From the NCBI GenBank assembly GCA_019240525.1, contig JAFAYE010000001.1, forward strand, positions 1,895,300 to 1,959,299: a stretch of 64,000 nt of DNA. Direction: 5' to 3'. Of this stretch, positions 46,664 through 55,346 are shown one piece after another. The DNA comes from Candidatus Eremiobacterota bacterium (lineage in GTDB: Bacteria; Vulcanimicrobiota; Vulcanimicrobiia; Vulcanimicrobiales; Vulcanimicrobiaceae). How positions within the stretch are numbered: the first letter of the stretch is position 1; each line of letters starts with the position of its first letter. The notes under the pieces are model-generated. The model ran no database searches. It was given only the letters and a program-made list of their open reading frames with translations, and was not told the DNA's origin. Position numbers and translations under genes: made by a program.

Positions 46664-47386
46664 ATGCCCGCCCATTGCGATGCCAGTCGGGTTGCTGTTG
46701 TCCTCGCGATAACGCTCGGATTATTCGGCTGTAACGGCGCCTTCGGCGAACGCGTGCATGAAACGGTTGCGCAGTCGGTGGCCACTGGCGCGGCCCCGCG
46801 CGTACGCGTCGAGAACGTGGCCGGCACCGTTCGCATCGTCGGATGGGGGAAGCCCGAGGCCGAGGTTATCGCAACGAAGTACGGCTACGACGCGCAAGAA
46901 CTGCGCAATATTTCGGTCGCAGTTCGCTCGGAACCCGCCGGCGTCGCCGTCGTAACAAGTTATGCGGCGGGTTCGCAGGGGGGCGGAGGGCACCAAGGCG
47001 GCGTGAACTATCGCATCTCGGTTCCCACGGCCGCCTCGCTGAACGTGCAGAATACCGCCGGAGCGGTCGATGTGGACGGGATCGCCGGCGACGTCGCAGT
47101 CACGACAGAGGCCGGTGAGATTACCGCGAGCGTTGGACGCGTTGCCGGAAGCCGAGCGATCGATTTGAACGCGACGACCGGCGCGATAACCTTGACGATT
47201 GCCGGCGGCAGCAGCGCGCGCGTCGAGGCCGGCAGCACCGTCGGCAACTTTAGCAGCGACGTTCCCGGAGTATCTGCGGTGCGCGAGAATGTTGTCGGGT
47301 CGCGCGGTTCGGGAACGATCGGTACGGGAAGCGGACGAATTCGACTGACCACAACCACCGGCGCGATCGCGCTGCGCGAACGATAA
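46664..47386 (+). CDS. DUF4097-like lipoprotein
   Basis: A 240-residue lipoprotein (lipobox L-F-G-C). The body is a beta-solenoid of the DUF4097 type: V-R-V-E-N-V-A-G-T-V-R-I-V-G-W, then successive short turns L-N-V-Q-N-T-A-G-A-V-D-V-D-G and I-D-L-N-A-T-T-G-A-I-T-L. Members are often encoded beside envelope stress genes, with no known activity. ATG 46664 has a weak ribosome binding site. Its stop overlaps the first phosphoesterase gene by one base (TAATG), so the two are coupled. Confidence 0.78.
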   Translation: MPAHCDASRVAVVLAITLGLFGCNGAFGERVHETVAQSVATGAAPRVRVENVAGTVRIVGWGKPEAEVIATKYGYDAQELRNISVAVRSEPAGVAVVTSYAAGSQGGGGHQGGVNYRISVPTAASLNVQNTAGAVDVDGIAGDVAVTTEAGEITASVGRVAGSRAIDLNATTGAITLTIAGGSSARVEAGSTVGNFSSDVPGVSAVRENVVGSRGSGTIGTGSGRIRLTTTTGAIALRER

Positions 47387-48789
47387 TGCGCGCGAGGTTG
47401 CTTCGCGCCGCGGGCATTGCGTCGCTGGTGTTTGCGACCGCCGCGTGCGGCGGAACGGCTACGAACGCGACGCCAAACGGCGCCGCCACCTTGCCATACT
47501 CGCGACGCGCTTCGAGCTCGAGCGCCATCCAGCACGTGGTGATCGTTATTCAAGAGAATCGCACCTTCGATAATCTCTTCGCTACTTTTCCGAATGCCGA
47601 CGGAACGACGCAGGGGCGAATGAAGTTGCCAAGCGGCGGCTACAGCTACATCCCATTGCAGAAGAGCAACTTAGTCGAACCCTGCGATTTCGGGCACTCG
47701 TATCGCGGCTATCGGAAAGATTACGACAACGGCGCAATGGACGGCTTCAATCTCGAGGGCGGCGGAAAGCCGTGCCCCGGGCCGACCGGCACCAAGACGT
47801 ATCAATATGTCAATCGCGCTCAGATCGCGCCATACTGGGCAATCGCCAAGAGTTGGGTGCTCGCCGATCACATGTTTCAGACGCAAGGCAGCGGCAGCTT
47901 TACCGCGCACCAAGATTTGATTCGCGGCGGCACCTTGATCGAGGCCGGGCGCAAGAGCAAGACGCTCGTTGACTTTCCGTCGGCCATGCCCTGGGGATGC
48001 GATGCGCCGAAGTATACGAAGACGTCAATCTTGGTCTCGAAGGGCGTCGACGAGCTTTCGCACTACCGTCGGCACGACGGCCCATTCCCGTGTCTCACCT
48101 ACCCGACACTGCGCGATCTGCTCGATTCCAAGGGGGTCACGTGGAAATATTACTCGCCGCCCGAACCGCGTGGAACCGGAAAACTCTGGAGCGCTTTCGA
48201 CGCCATTCAGGCCGTGCGCGAGGGACCCGAGTGGGCGACGAACGTCGTGCCGACCACGCAGTTCTTTAGCGACGTGCAATACGGACAGCTTGCCGGCCTC
48301 TCGTGGATCGTGCCCGATCTGTTTAATTCGGATCATCCAGCCACAGCGTACGATTACGGACCGTCGTGGGTTGCCAGCATCGTGAATGCCATCGGCGAGA
48401 GCGCGTATTGGAACTCGACGGCGGTCATCGTCGTTTGGGACGACTGGGGCGGATTCTACGACCACGTCGCGCCGCCGCTGCAGGATCAATCGGGCGGATT
48501 GGGCTTCCGCGTTCCAATGCTGCTCGTCTCCCCATACGCCCGCAAAGCCTCGCCCAAACATCCCGGATACGTATCGCACACGCAATATGAGTTCGGCAGC
48601 ATCATCAAGTTCGTCGAAGACACCTGGAATCTCGGCAGCTTGGGCACCACTGACGTTCGCGCGACGAGCATCGTCGACTCGCTCGATTTTTCCCAATCGC
48701 CGCGTCCGTTCCACCCGATTCCGTCGGAGCGCTCGCGCGTATTTTTCGAGCATCAAAGGCCCTCGTATCAGCCGGTAGATACGGAGTAA
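47386..48789 (+). CDS. phospholipase C/acid phosphatase-type phosphoesterase A
   Basis: A 467-residue lipoprotein of the phosphoesterase family (PF04185; PlcC/PlcH, AcpA). Catalytic markers of AcpA-like enzymes are all present: Q-E-N-R-T-F-D near residue 55 (metal Glu/Asn), the nucleophile Ser in G-S-G-S-F-T-A-H-Q (about 166) and metal Asp-Asp in W-D-D-W-G-G (about 350). Lipobox T-A-A-C. It would release phosphate from phosphomonoesters or head groups from phospholipids outside the cytoplasm. Subfamily markers: P-C-D-F-G-H-S-Y-R-G and W-G-C-D-A-P-K. Followed by copy B with a 20-bp gap. Confidence 0.9.
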   Translation: MRARLLRAAGIASLVFATAACGGTATNATPNGAATLPYSRRASSSSAIQHVVIVIQENRTFDNLFATFPNADGTTQGRMKLPSGGYSYIPLQKSNLVEPCDFGHSYRGYRKDYDNGAMDGFNLEGGGKPCPGPTGTKTYQYVNRAQIAPYWAIAKSWVLADHMFQTQGSGSFTAHQDLIRGGTLIEAGRKSKTLVDFPSAMPWGCDAPKYTKTSILVSKGVDELSHYRRHDGPFPCLTYPTLRDLLDSKGVTWKYYSPPEPRGTGKLWSAFDAIQAVREGPEWATNVVPTTQFFSDVQYGQLAGLSWIVPDLFNSDHPATAYDYGPSWVASIVNAIGESAYWNSTAVIVVWDDWGGFYDHVAPPLQDQSGGLGFRVPMLLVSPYARKASPKHPGYVSHTQYEFGSIIKFVEDTWNLGSLGTTDVRATSIVDSLDFSQSPRPFHPIPSERSRVFFEHQRPSYQPVDTE

Positions 48790-48809
48790 GCTCGGAGGGA
48801 GGTAACGCC

Positions 48810-50228
48810 ATGGTTTTAGGAAAAAAACGTGGCGTGCTTCGTTATCTTTGCGCAGCGCTTATCGGCGCCTTCGTTCTGAATGCGTGCTCCGGCGGCGCGT
48901 CCGCAGGCAACTCGGCCGGCGTCTCGCTTCCGCAGTCGGGGAGCGGCAGCGGCGGAAGCTCGACGTATATCCAGCACGTCGTGATCGCGATTCAAGAAAA
49001 CCGCAGCTTCGACGATTTCTTCGCGACCTTCCCGGGCGCCGACGGAACGACGTACGGCGAGATGAAGAACCCGTCGGGCTCCGGCGACGTCGAGGTTCCG
49101 TTGACCGAAGTCAACTTAATCGATCCGTGCGATTGGGGCCACTCGTACAAAGGGTTTGTTTCCGATTACGACGGTGGAAAGATGGACGGCTTCGGCAACG
49201 AGGGCGGCGGTCCGAAGTGTCCGGGAAAAGCGGCGACTCAAGTTTACCAGTACGTCAATCCGCAGCAGTTGGCGCCCGATTGGGACATCGCGCAGCAATA
49301 CGTGCTCGCCGATCACATGTTTCAGACGCAAGGCAGCGGCAGTTTCACCGCGCACCAAGATCTGATCGCCGGCGCGACGATTATCAACGCGCCGACCGAC
49401 ACCAAGAGCCTGGTCGATTTTCCCTCGACGATCCCATGGGGTTGCGACGCCCCGAAAGGCACTAAGACGTCGCTGCTGGTGAACCTGGGTACGAAACTCA
49501 GGGACGAATACCATAAAGGGCCGTTTCCGTGCCTGACCTACGACACGATGCAAACCTTGCTCGACGCCAAGGGTGTTAGTTGGAAGTATTACTCACCGCC
49601 CGAACCTCACGGCACCGGCGAATACTGGAACGCGTTCGACGCGATTCAGGCCGTGCGTGAGGGTCCCGAGTGGAAAACCAATATCGCCTCGACCAATCAA
49701 TTCTTCACCGACATCAGCGCCGGGAATCTGCCGTCGGTTTCATGGATCGTTCCTGATAACGCCGATTCCGACCACCCGGCAACTCCCTCCGATACCGGAC
49801 CGTCATGGATTGCCTCGATCGTGAACGCCGTCGGCCAAAGCTCGTATTGGGACTCGACCGCGATCATCGTCGTCTGGGACGATTGGGGCGGTTTCTACGA
49901 TCACGTTCCGCCGCCGCTGCGTGACAACTGGGGAGGCCTGGGTTTTCGCGTGCCGATGATGGTCATCTCACCGTACGCACGTGAAGCGTATCCGAGTCAG
50001 CCGGGTTACATCTCCCACACGCAGTACGAGTTTGGCAGCATCCTGAAGTTCATCGAAAACATCTGGGGTCTCGGCAGCTTGGGCACGACCGACGTGCGCG
50101 CGACGAGCATTGTTGACTGCTTCGACTTCACCCAGTCGCCGCGGCCCTTTACCACGATTCCGTCGACCTACTCGAAGAGTTACTTTCTGCACCGCGCGCC
50201 GTCGTATAAACCGGTCGACACGGAATAA
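48810..50228 (+). CDS. phosphoesterase B (PLC/AcpA family)
   Basis: A 472-residue lipoprotein, close paralog of copy A over its whole length (I-Q-H-V-V-I-A-I-Q-E-N-R-S-F-D-D, C-D-W-G-H-S-Y-K-G, G-S-G-S-F-T-A-H-Q-D, W-D-D-W-G-G-F-Y-D-H). The catalytic Glu/Asn, Ser and Asp-Asp residues are kept. Lipobox L-N-A-C. A GGAGGGAGG stretch stands about 8 nt before ATG 48810, a stronger translation signal than copy A has. Probably the same extracytoplasmic activity with a different substrate range. The MBL-fold gene begins 26 bp downstream. Confidence 0.9.
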   Translation: MVLGKKRGVLRYLCAALIGAFVLNACSGGASAGNSAGVSLPQSGSGSGGSSTYIQHVVIAIQENRSFDDFFATFPGADGTTYGEMKNPSGSGDVEVPLTEVNLIDPCDWGHSYKGFVSDYDGGKMDGFGNEGGGPKCPGKAATQVYQYVNPQQLAPDWDIAQQYVLADHMFQTQGSGSFTAHQDLIAGATIINAPTDTKSLVDFPSTIPWGCDAPKGTKTSLLVNLGTKLRDEYHKGPFPCLTYDTMQTLLDAKGVSWKYYSPPEPHGTGEYWNAFDAIQAVREGPEWKTNIASTNQFFTDISAGNLPSVSWIVPDNADSDHPATPSDTGPSWIASIVNAVGQSSYWDSTAIIVVWDDWGGFYDHVPPPLRDNWGGLGFRVPMMVISPYAREAYPSQPGYISHTQYEFGSILKFIENIWGLGSLGTTDVRATSIVDCFDFTQSPRPFTTIPSTYSKSYFLHRAPSYKPVDTE

Positions 50229-50254
50229 CGCGCCCCGCATCCGAAGAGAGTTCT

Positions 50255-51658
50255 ATGGATTTTCGCATCGTTAGCCACGCTTGTCTCGACGTTCGGGCGA
50301 GCGGCAAGCGGCTGGTTATCGATCCGTGGCTGAACGAACCAACCTACTGGTCGTCGTGGTGGCACTGCCCGCCGCCGCTCTTCGGCGACGACATCTTTAC
50401 TGCCGACTACATCTACATCACGCACTGGCACTTCGATCATTTCGATCCGCGGACGCTGCGCAAGTTCGCAAAAACGACCACCGCCATCGTGCCGAAGTTT
50501 CCCATCTCCGGTCTACGTCAGCAGCTCGAGCAGATCGGCTTCGAACGCATCGTCGAACTGCGTCACGGCGAACGAATGAAGCTCGGCGACGACTTTTGGC
50601 TGACGAGCTATCAAATTAGTTTTCAAGACGACAGCGTCGCGGTGATGGAGGCAGATGGCACGGTGCTCATCGACCTCAACGACGCCAAGCCGCTTCCCTC
50701 GACGTGGCGTACGTTCCGCGCGAAGTATCCGAAGGTAGACTTTATGCTGCGCAGTCACTCGCCGGCATGGTCGTATCCCACGCGCTACACGTTCGAGGAT
50801 CCGGCCGACCGTCTACCGGTTGACGCGCGAACCTACATGGAGGCGTTCGTCGCCGCCGCGCAACAGCTTCGACCGCGTTACGCGGTGCCGTTCGCGAGCG
50901 GGATCTGCCATCTGCATCGCGAGGTGCTCGACGAAAACCGGTTTCTCGTCTCCGCGAACGATATGCGCGCCTACGCCGCAGCGAACGCCGCACGTTTGCC
51001 GGAAACAGCGCTGACGATTATGCCGGTGGGGAGCCGCTGGTCGTCAGAATCGGGATTCGAACTGACCGATAATTCGGTCGACGACATGGTCGCCTACGCC
51101 GAGCAGCGCGCGCAGACCGAGAGCGAGCGTTTGGAGAAGACGTACCGCTCGGAAGCGGCCAAGGAAATCGCCTTCCCCGATTTTTCTGGGTACTTCGAGA
51201 AATTTTTCCGCGCGATCGGCTTGGTGCGTCCGCTCTTGCGCAGAGCGCGCTGGGTCTTTCCCATCGAGGGGCGCGAATACTGGTGCGTCGATTTTGCAAA
51301 GGCGAAGATCGAGCGCAGCGAAGCGATGCCGGCCGAGTACGACAGTATCGTTACCGTTAGTCCGGCGGTCCTTTCCGCATCGTTGCGCAACGACGTCTTC
51401 ACTAACGTCGACATCTCCAAGCGCTGGCGCGTGCATATCAAACGCGGCAGCGCGATGCGCCACTTCATCGTCACCAACCTGCTCTTGCTGTACGAAGCGG
51501 AGTATCTCTCGCCCAAACGACTCTTTTCGTGGCGGTTCGTCAGCGGCTACGCGCGGCGACTGCCCGAAGTGATCGATTACGTCCGGATGGCATTCGTCAC
51601 CGCGACGCGGGGTAAAGATTCGCTGGTGACGGCCGTGACCAGCATTGCGGAGGGTTAG
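50255..51658 (+). CDS. MBL-fold metallohydrolase, CMAH/UlaG-like
   Basis: A 467-residue protein without signal peptide, so cytosolic. The metallo-beta-lactamase metal motif is T-H-W-H-F-D-H-F-D (His, His, Asp, His at about residue 55), after V-I-D-P-W-L and W-W-H-C-P-P-P-L, a layout like CMP-N-acetylneuraminate hydroxylase and related UlaG/NAPE-PLD-like enzymes. Residues 330-430 (V-S-P-A-V-L-S-A-S-L, F-T-N-V-D-I-S-K-R-W) resemble an SCP2-like lipid-binding tail, a tentative call. It lies between phosphoesterase genes B and C with short gaps. A lipid or phosphodiester substrate is possible but unproven. Confidence 0.8.
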   Translation: MDFRIVSHACLDVRASGKRLVIDPWLNEPTYWSSWWHCPPPLFGDDIFTADYIYITHWHFDHFDPRTLRKFAKTTTAIVPKFPISGLRQQLEQIGFERIVELRHGERMKLGDDFWLTSYQISFQDDSVAVMEADGTVLIDLNDAKPLPSTWRTFRAKYPKVDFMLRSHSPAWSYPTRYTFEDPADRLPVDARTYMEAFVAAAQQLRPRYAVPFASGICHLHREVLDENRFLVSANDMRAYAAANAARLPETALTIMPVGSRWSSESGFELTDNSVDDMVAYAEQRAQTESERLEKTYRSEAAKEIAFPDFSGYFEKFFRAIGLVRPLLRRARWVFPIEGREYWCVDFAKAKIERSEAMPAEYDSIVTVSPAVLSASLRNDVFTNVDISKRWRVHIKRGSAMRHFIVTNLLLLYEAEYLSPKRLFSWRFVSGYARRLPEVIDYVRMAFVTATRGKDSLVTAVTSIAEG

Positions 51659-51659
51659 C

Positions 51660-53024
51660 ATGATTCGAACGTTGAGCGCGCTCCTGCTCGCTGCGTCGCT
51701 GACCGCCTGTGGCGGCGGCGCCGCATTTGCGCCGTCCTCCCGCGCCACCGAAGCAAACGATGCCGTTCGTTCGCCGATCAAGCACGTGGTGCTGATCGTT
51801 CAGGAGAATCGAACCTTCAACGACTTTTTTGCGACCTTTCCCGGCGCCGACGGAACGACCACCGGAAAAGTGGAGCCCGATGCGCAGTGCCACATCCGCA
51901 AAGCGAAGACGATCGCGCTCACCGAAAACAATCTCGTGTTGCCGAGCGATCTCGATCACAGCTATCAAGGGTTCGTCGTCGCGCGCGACGGCGGTAAGAT
52001 GGACGGTTTCGACAAGGTCCTGACCGGCAGCGGGCTACCGGAGTGCACGTATCCGTATCAATATACCGATCCGAGTCAAATCACGCCCTACTGGCAGATG
52101 GCCCAGCAATACACGTTGGCCGAGCACATGTTTACGACGCAAGGCAGCAGCAGCTTCACCGCGCATCAAGACCTCATCGCGGGCGGGACGGTCGTTAGCC
52201 CGAACGAAGCGATGGTCAACTTGCCCTCGTGTTCGGGCGGCAACTGCATTTGGGGATGCGACGCGCCGTCGGGCACGCACACCTCGCTCATCTCACGACA
52301 CGACGTATTCCAGCAGGGCAAAGGTCCGTTTCCCTGCGTCACCTACGCGACGTTGCGCGATTTGCTCGACGCCAAGAAGGTCTCCTGGCGCTACTACGTT
52401 CCGCCGATGTGCTGCGCCGCGTACGGCAAGCTGCTCAGCGCCTTTGACGCAATCAAAGCGGTTCGCTACGGCTCGGAATGGACCGACGGTCATATTTCCA
52501 GCCCGCAGACGAACATCTTTAACGATCTTACGAGTCAACAGCTTCAGGCCGTGTCGTGGGTGATTCCCGACGAGAACGAATCCGATCATCCCGGCACGTC
52601 ATCCGACACTGGCCCCTCGTGGGTAGCGAGTGTCGTCAATGCGATCGGCGAAAGCGCGTATTGGAAATCCACCGCAATCGTCGTCGTTTGGGACGATTGG
52701 GGAGGCCTCTACGACAACATCAACCCTCGACAGTTCGGATACGGCGGCTTAGGCCTGCGCGTGCCCGCCATAATTATCTCGCCGTATGCGAAGCCCGCGT
52801 ACATTTCGACCACGCACTACGAGTTCGGCAGCATTCTGAAGTATATCGAAGAGAACTGGAATTTGGGTTCGCTGAACTCGAGCGACGCGCGATCGACGAG
52901 CATCGGCGATTCCTTCGATTACGGGCAGAATCCGATTGTGTTTACGCCGATCGGCTCCAAATATTCGAAGGCGTATTTCCTGCACGCCAAACCATCGTTT
53001 GTACCCCCCGATACCGATTTTTAA
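51660..53024 (+). CDS. phosphoesterase C (PLC/AcpA family)
   Basis: A 454-residue lipoprotein. ATG 51660, with GGAGG about 6 nt upstream, is preferred over the longer frame from 51645 inside the MBL gene. Lipobox L-T-A-C. Markers are Q-E-N-R-T-F-N-D, G-S-S-S-F-T-A-H-Q-D and W-D-D-W-G-G-L-Y-D-N, so the catalytic set is intact. It carries extra Cys pairs absent from A and B (C-S-G-G-N-C-I-W-G-C and M-C-C-A-A-Y) and is the most divergent of the plus-strand trio. Expected role is the same extracytoplasmic ester hydrolysis. Confidence 0.9.
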   Translation: MIRTLSALLLAASLTACGGGAAFAPSSRATEANDAVRSPIKHVVLIVQENRTFNDFFATFPGADGTTTGKVEPDAQCHIRKAKTIALTENNLVLPSDLDHSYQGFVVARDGGKMDGFDKVLTGSGLPECTYPYQYTDPSQITPYWQMAQQYTLAEHMFTTQGSSSFTAHQDLIAGGTVVSPNEAMVNLPSCSGGNCIWGCDAPSGTHTSLISRHDVFQQGKGPFPCVTYATLRDLLDAKKVSWRYYVPPMCCAAYGKLLSAFDAIKAVRYGSEWTDGHISSPQTNIFNDLTSQQLQAVSWVIPDENESDHPGTSSDTGPSWVASVVNAIGESAYWKSTAIVVVWDDWGGLYDNINPRQFGYGGLGLRVPAIIISPYAKPAYISTTHYEFGSILKYIEENWNLGSLNSSDARSTSIGDSFDYGQNPIVFTPIGSKYSKAYFLHAKPSFVPPDTDF

Positions 53025-53170
53025 CACACTTTCATTTTCGCTGAATTGCGCGTCCAGCCGTTGCAGGGGAACCCCAGCGTGGGGTCGCATGAGATAGCCC
53101 CCGGCGCCCGCCGGATCCCCGTGGATAGCCTGTTCAAGGCACTTTCATGAAAGAAGAAGGAGCATCCCGA
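53025..53170 (+). promoter_or_regulatory. GC-rich structured leader of the propeller lipoprotein gene (unassigned)
   Basis: This 146-bp gap contains a perfect hairpin ACCCCA-GCG-TGGGGT (53071-53085), flanked by GGGG and CCCC runs that could pair over it, a second GC hairpin (CCGGC/GCCGG, about 53099-53112) and the word GATAGCC twice. AAGGAG about 9 nt before ATG 53171 is the ribosome binding site. No known riboswitch core was recognised; it could be a terminator of the phosphoesterase operon plus a 5' leader. Confidence 0.4.
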
Positions 53171-54265
53171 ATGAGAATCTCAAAGTCGGCCATGTACGCC
53201 ATCAGCGCACTGGCCGCGGCCGGATTACTCGCTGCTTGCAGCGGTACCGGATCCCAGTCTTCTATGACCCCCACCACGCAGCAGAACGCTGCCATGGGCG
53301 GCGGCCATAGCGCGAACCCAGCACACCAGCAGATCAACAACACGCTCACCGCGGTCGTGTCGCACGCTCAGCACGCCGACCATCACAAGTCGTGGGTCTC
53401 ACCCGATGCGATGGGCGCGCCGCGTCTGCTCTTCATCTCCGACGCCACCTACGGCGACGTGTACATCTTCACGATGCCGCACCTCGCACTCAAGGGAACC
53501 ATTACCGGCTTCGTTGAGCCGCAGGGTATGTGCTCCGACGCGAGCGGCAACATCTGGCTCGCAAACACCGAGGGCAACGGCTCCGCCGGCGGCACGCTCG
53601 TGCAAATGTCCCGCACCGGTACCGTGCTCAAGACGATCGACGACAACGGCTACTATCCGGTCGGCTGCGCCGTCAATAAGGCCAACGGCGACCTCGCCGT
53701 GACCAACATCATCTCCACGAGCGACAACGCAGGCAACGTTCAAGTCTATGCCAACGGCTCGGGGACGCCCACCACGTACACCGCCCCGAACACGTTCGAG
53801 TACTTCTTCGCCGGATATGATCCCAGCGGCAACCTCCTCGTCGACGGCGAAGCAAACATCAGCCGTACGCAGACCACCCTCGCCGAACTGCCGGCAGGGA
53901 GCAGCTCGATGAAGGCCATCACCCTGAGCGGCTCCATCTCGTTCCCGGGCCTGGTGCAGTGGTATAACGACGGCAACTACTGGGCAGTCGGCGACCAAAA
54001 CGCCAACGTCGTTGATTGGGTAACACTCTCCGGCTCGACCGCCAGCATCACGGGCTCGACGCCAATCGGTGTCTCGGGCGACATGGTCCAGGGGACCATC
54101 GCTGCCAACGGTGAGAAATATCTTGCCGGCGGCACGATCAACCTGAGCTCGGGCTCATCGGTTAACCGCTATCCGTGGCCTGCGGGTGGAACGCCCACCA
54201 ACAGCTACCAGTTCGCACAAAGCGCCTACAACGAGCCAATCGGCGCCGCCGTCAGCACGAAGTAA
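53171..54265 (+). CDS. beta-propeller lipoprotein, YPAGG family (copy 2)
   Basis: A 364-residue lipoprotein with signal A-M-Y-A-I-S-A-L-A-A-A-G-L-L-A-A-C. A His-rich stretch after the lipobox (G-G-G-H-S-A-N, A-H-H-Q-type and H-A-D-H-H-K near residues 40-75) could bind metal. Blades include R-L-L-F-I-S-D-A-T, G-M-C-S-D-A-S-G-N-I-W-L-A-N and V-G-C-A-V-N-K-A-N-G-D-L-A-V-T-N; the end W-P-A-G-G-T-P is the family C-terminal mark. It matches the next gene blade by blade. A good ribosome binding site and the downstream UUCG hairpin mark it as a well-bounded transcription unit. Confidence 0.82.
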   Translation: MRISKSAMYAISALAAAGLLAACSGTGSQSSMTPTTQQNAAMGGGHSANPAHQQINNTLTAVVSHAQHADHHKSWVSPDAMGAPRLLFISDATYGDVYIFTMPHLALKGTITGFVEPQGMCSDASGNIWLANTEGNGSAGGTLVQMSRTGTVLKTIDDNGYYPVGCAVNKANGDLAVTNIISTSDNAGNVQVYANGSGTPTTYTAPNTFEYFFAGYDPSGNLLVDGEANISRTQTTLAELPAGSSSMKAITLSGSISFPGLVQWYNDGNYWAVGDQNANVVDWVTLSGSTASITGSTPIGVSGDMVQGTIAANGEKYLAGGTINLSSGSSVNRYPWPAGGTPTNSYQFAQSAYNEPIGAAVSTK

Positions 54266-55265
54266 GCTGACCCCCGCCGCCATCGCGGCAGAACGACTGA
54301 CGGGCTCGCTTCGGCGGGCCCGTCTTCTCCTTGCCGCGCTGCTCGCAAGCGGCTGCGCCGGCGCACCGGTGCCCAACCTGCAGAACGCCGTCCCGGCTGC
54401 CCCGTCGTCATGGATGGCGGCGCCGGCGACGAGCACGCCACAGCTGCTCTACGTTTCCGATCTCGGGCACTTTGACGTCGCCGTCTTTACTTATCCGGCG
54501 CTCAAGCTCGTCGGAAGGCTCACCGGCTTCGATCGGCCGCAAGGCGCGTGCTCCGACGCACTGGGTAACGTGTGGATCGCCAATGCCGGCACCGAGCAAA
54601 TGCTCGAGTTCGCGCACGGCGGCACGTCGCCGATTGCGACCTTGAACGATCCCAACGGAGTTCCCGTTGGATGCGCGCTCGACGCGAACGGCGATCTCGC
54701 GGTGACGAACCTTTTCGACGGCGGCCGCTCGGGCTCGGTACTCGTTTACCGCCAGGCGCACGGTACGCCGCGGGTCTACTCGGCACCGAATCTCTACGAT
54801 TATTACTTTGACGGCTACGACGCGGCGGGGAATCTCTACGCCAGCGGCACGTCGAGCAGCAAGACCTTCGGCCTCGCCGTTCTCCCCGTCGGTGCGCGCG
54901 CGATGACGCCGGTCGCGGTGCATGGCGCGACGATTCATTTTCCCGGCACCGTCGCCTGGCGAGGTCCGACCTTGGTGCTGGGCGATCAGCAATGCAAGGG
55001 CGCCGCGGCCTCATGCTTCTACGAACTAAGCCTGAGCGGCAGGACGGCAACCGTCAAACATGTCACGGCGCTGACCGGCTCCTGCGACGTGGTTCAGGCC
55101 TGGGTTGGGCCGACGCGCATCGCCGGCGGCGACGACGGCGAGAACTGCGGTAGACCGAGCAACGCCGACACTTGGCCCTATCCGGCCGGCGGCAAGCCGA
55201 CCGTCACCGCCACGGGCGTGAGGGCCCCGGTTGGGGCCACCGTCAGCACGATCCCGAAAAGCTGA
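54186..55265 (+). CDS. beta-propeller lipoprotein, YPAGG family (copy 3), start unclear
   Basis: Up to 359 residues. The propeller part (P-Q-L-L-Y-V-S-D-L-G-H, G-A-C-S-D-A-L-G-N-V-W-I-A-N, V-G-C-A-L-D-A-N-G-D-L-A-V-T-N, W-P-Y-P-A-G-G-K-P) is colinear with the preceding gene. The lipobox L-A-S-G-C and basic n-region are intact, but no ATG, GTG or TTG lies between the previous gene's stop and the lipobox. Translation must start inside the upstream gene (ATG 54186, 80-bp overlap) or at a rare codon such as CTG 54267. The terminator at 54299-54324 lies in its signal-peptide codons. It may be expressed only by readthrough, or may have lost its own start by fusion after duplication. Confidence 0.65.
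   Translation: MERPPTATSSHKAPTTSQSAPPSARSKLTPAAIAAERLTGSLRRARLLLAALLASGCAGAPVPNLQNAVPAAPSSWMAAPATSTPQLLYVSDLGHFDVAVFTYPALKLVGRLTGFDRPQGACSDALGNVWIANAGTEQMLEFAHGGTSPIATLNDPNGVPVGCALDANGDLAVTNLFDGGRSGSVLVYRQAHGTPRVYSAPNLYDYYFDGYDAAGNLYASGTSSSKTFGLAVLPVGARAMTPVAVHGATIHFPGTVAWRGPTLVLGDQQCKGAAASCFYELSLSGRTATVKHVTALTGSCDVVQAWVGPTRIAGGDDGENCGRPSNADTWPYPAGGKPTVTATGVRAPVGATVSTIPKS
54299..54324 (+). terminator. terminator hairpin with UUCG tetraloop
   Basis: An 11-bp stem (54299-54309 with 54314-54324, one T-G wobble) closed by the extra-stable cTTCGg tetraloop, followed by TTCTCCTT. It begins 34 bp after the stop of the propeller gene at 54265, the normal place for an intrinsic terminator, but it also lies within the 5' coding part of the next gene. 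Confidence 0.7.
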
Positions 55266-55346
55266 AGGAATTCGCTTCAAGCCGCCGCATTGAGCAGGCA
55301 AGTCCTCTCTCTTAAGAACGACAACTATGCATAGGAGACTTACGTC

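Noticed and set aside
53025-53146. Known riboswitch (cyclic-di-GMP, ydaO or TPP type) suggested by GC hairpins and a GAGATAG word
   Set aside because: The conserved cores of these classes are absent; kept only as an unassigned structured leader.
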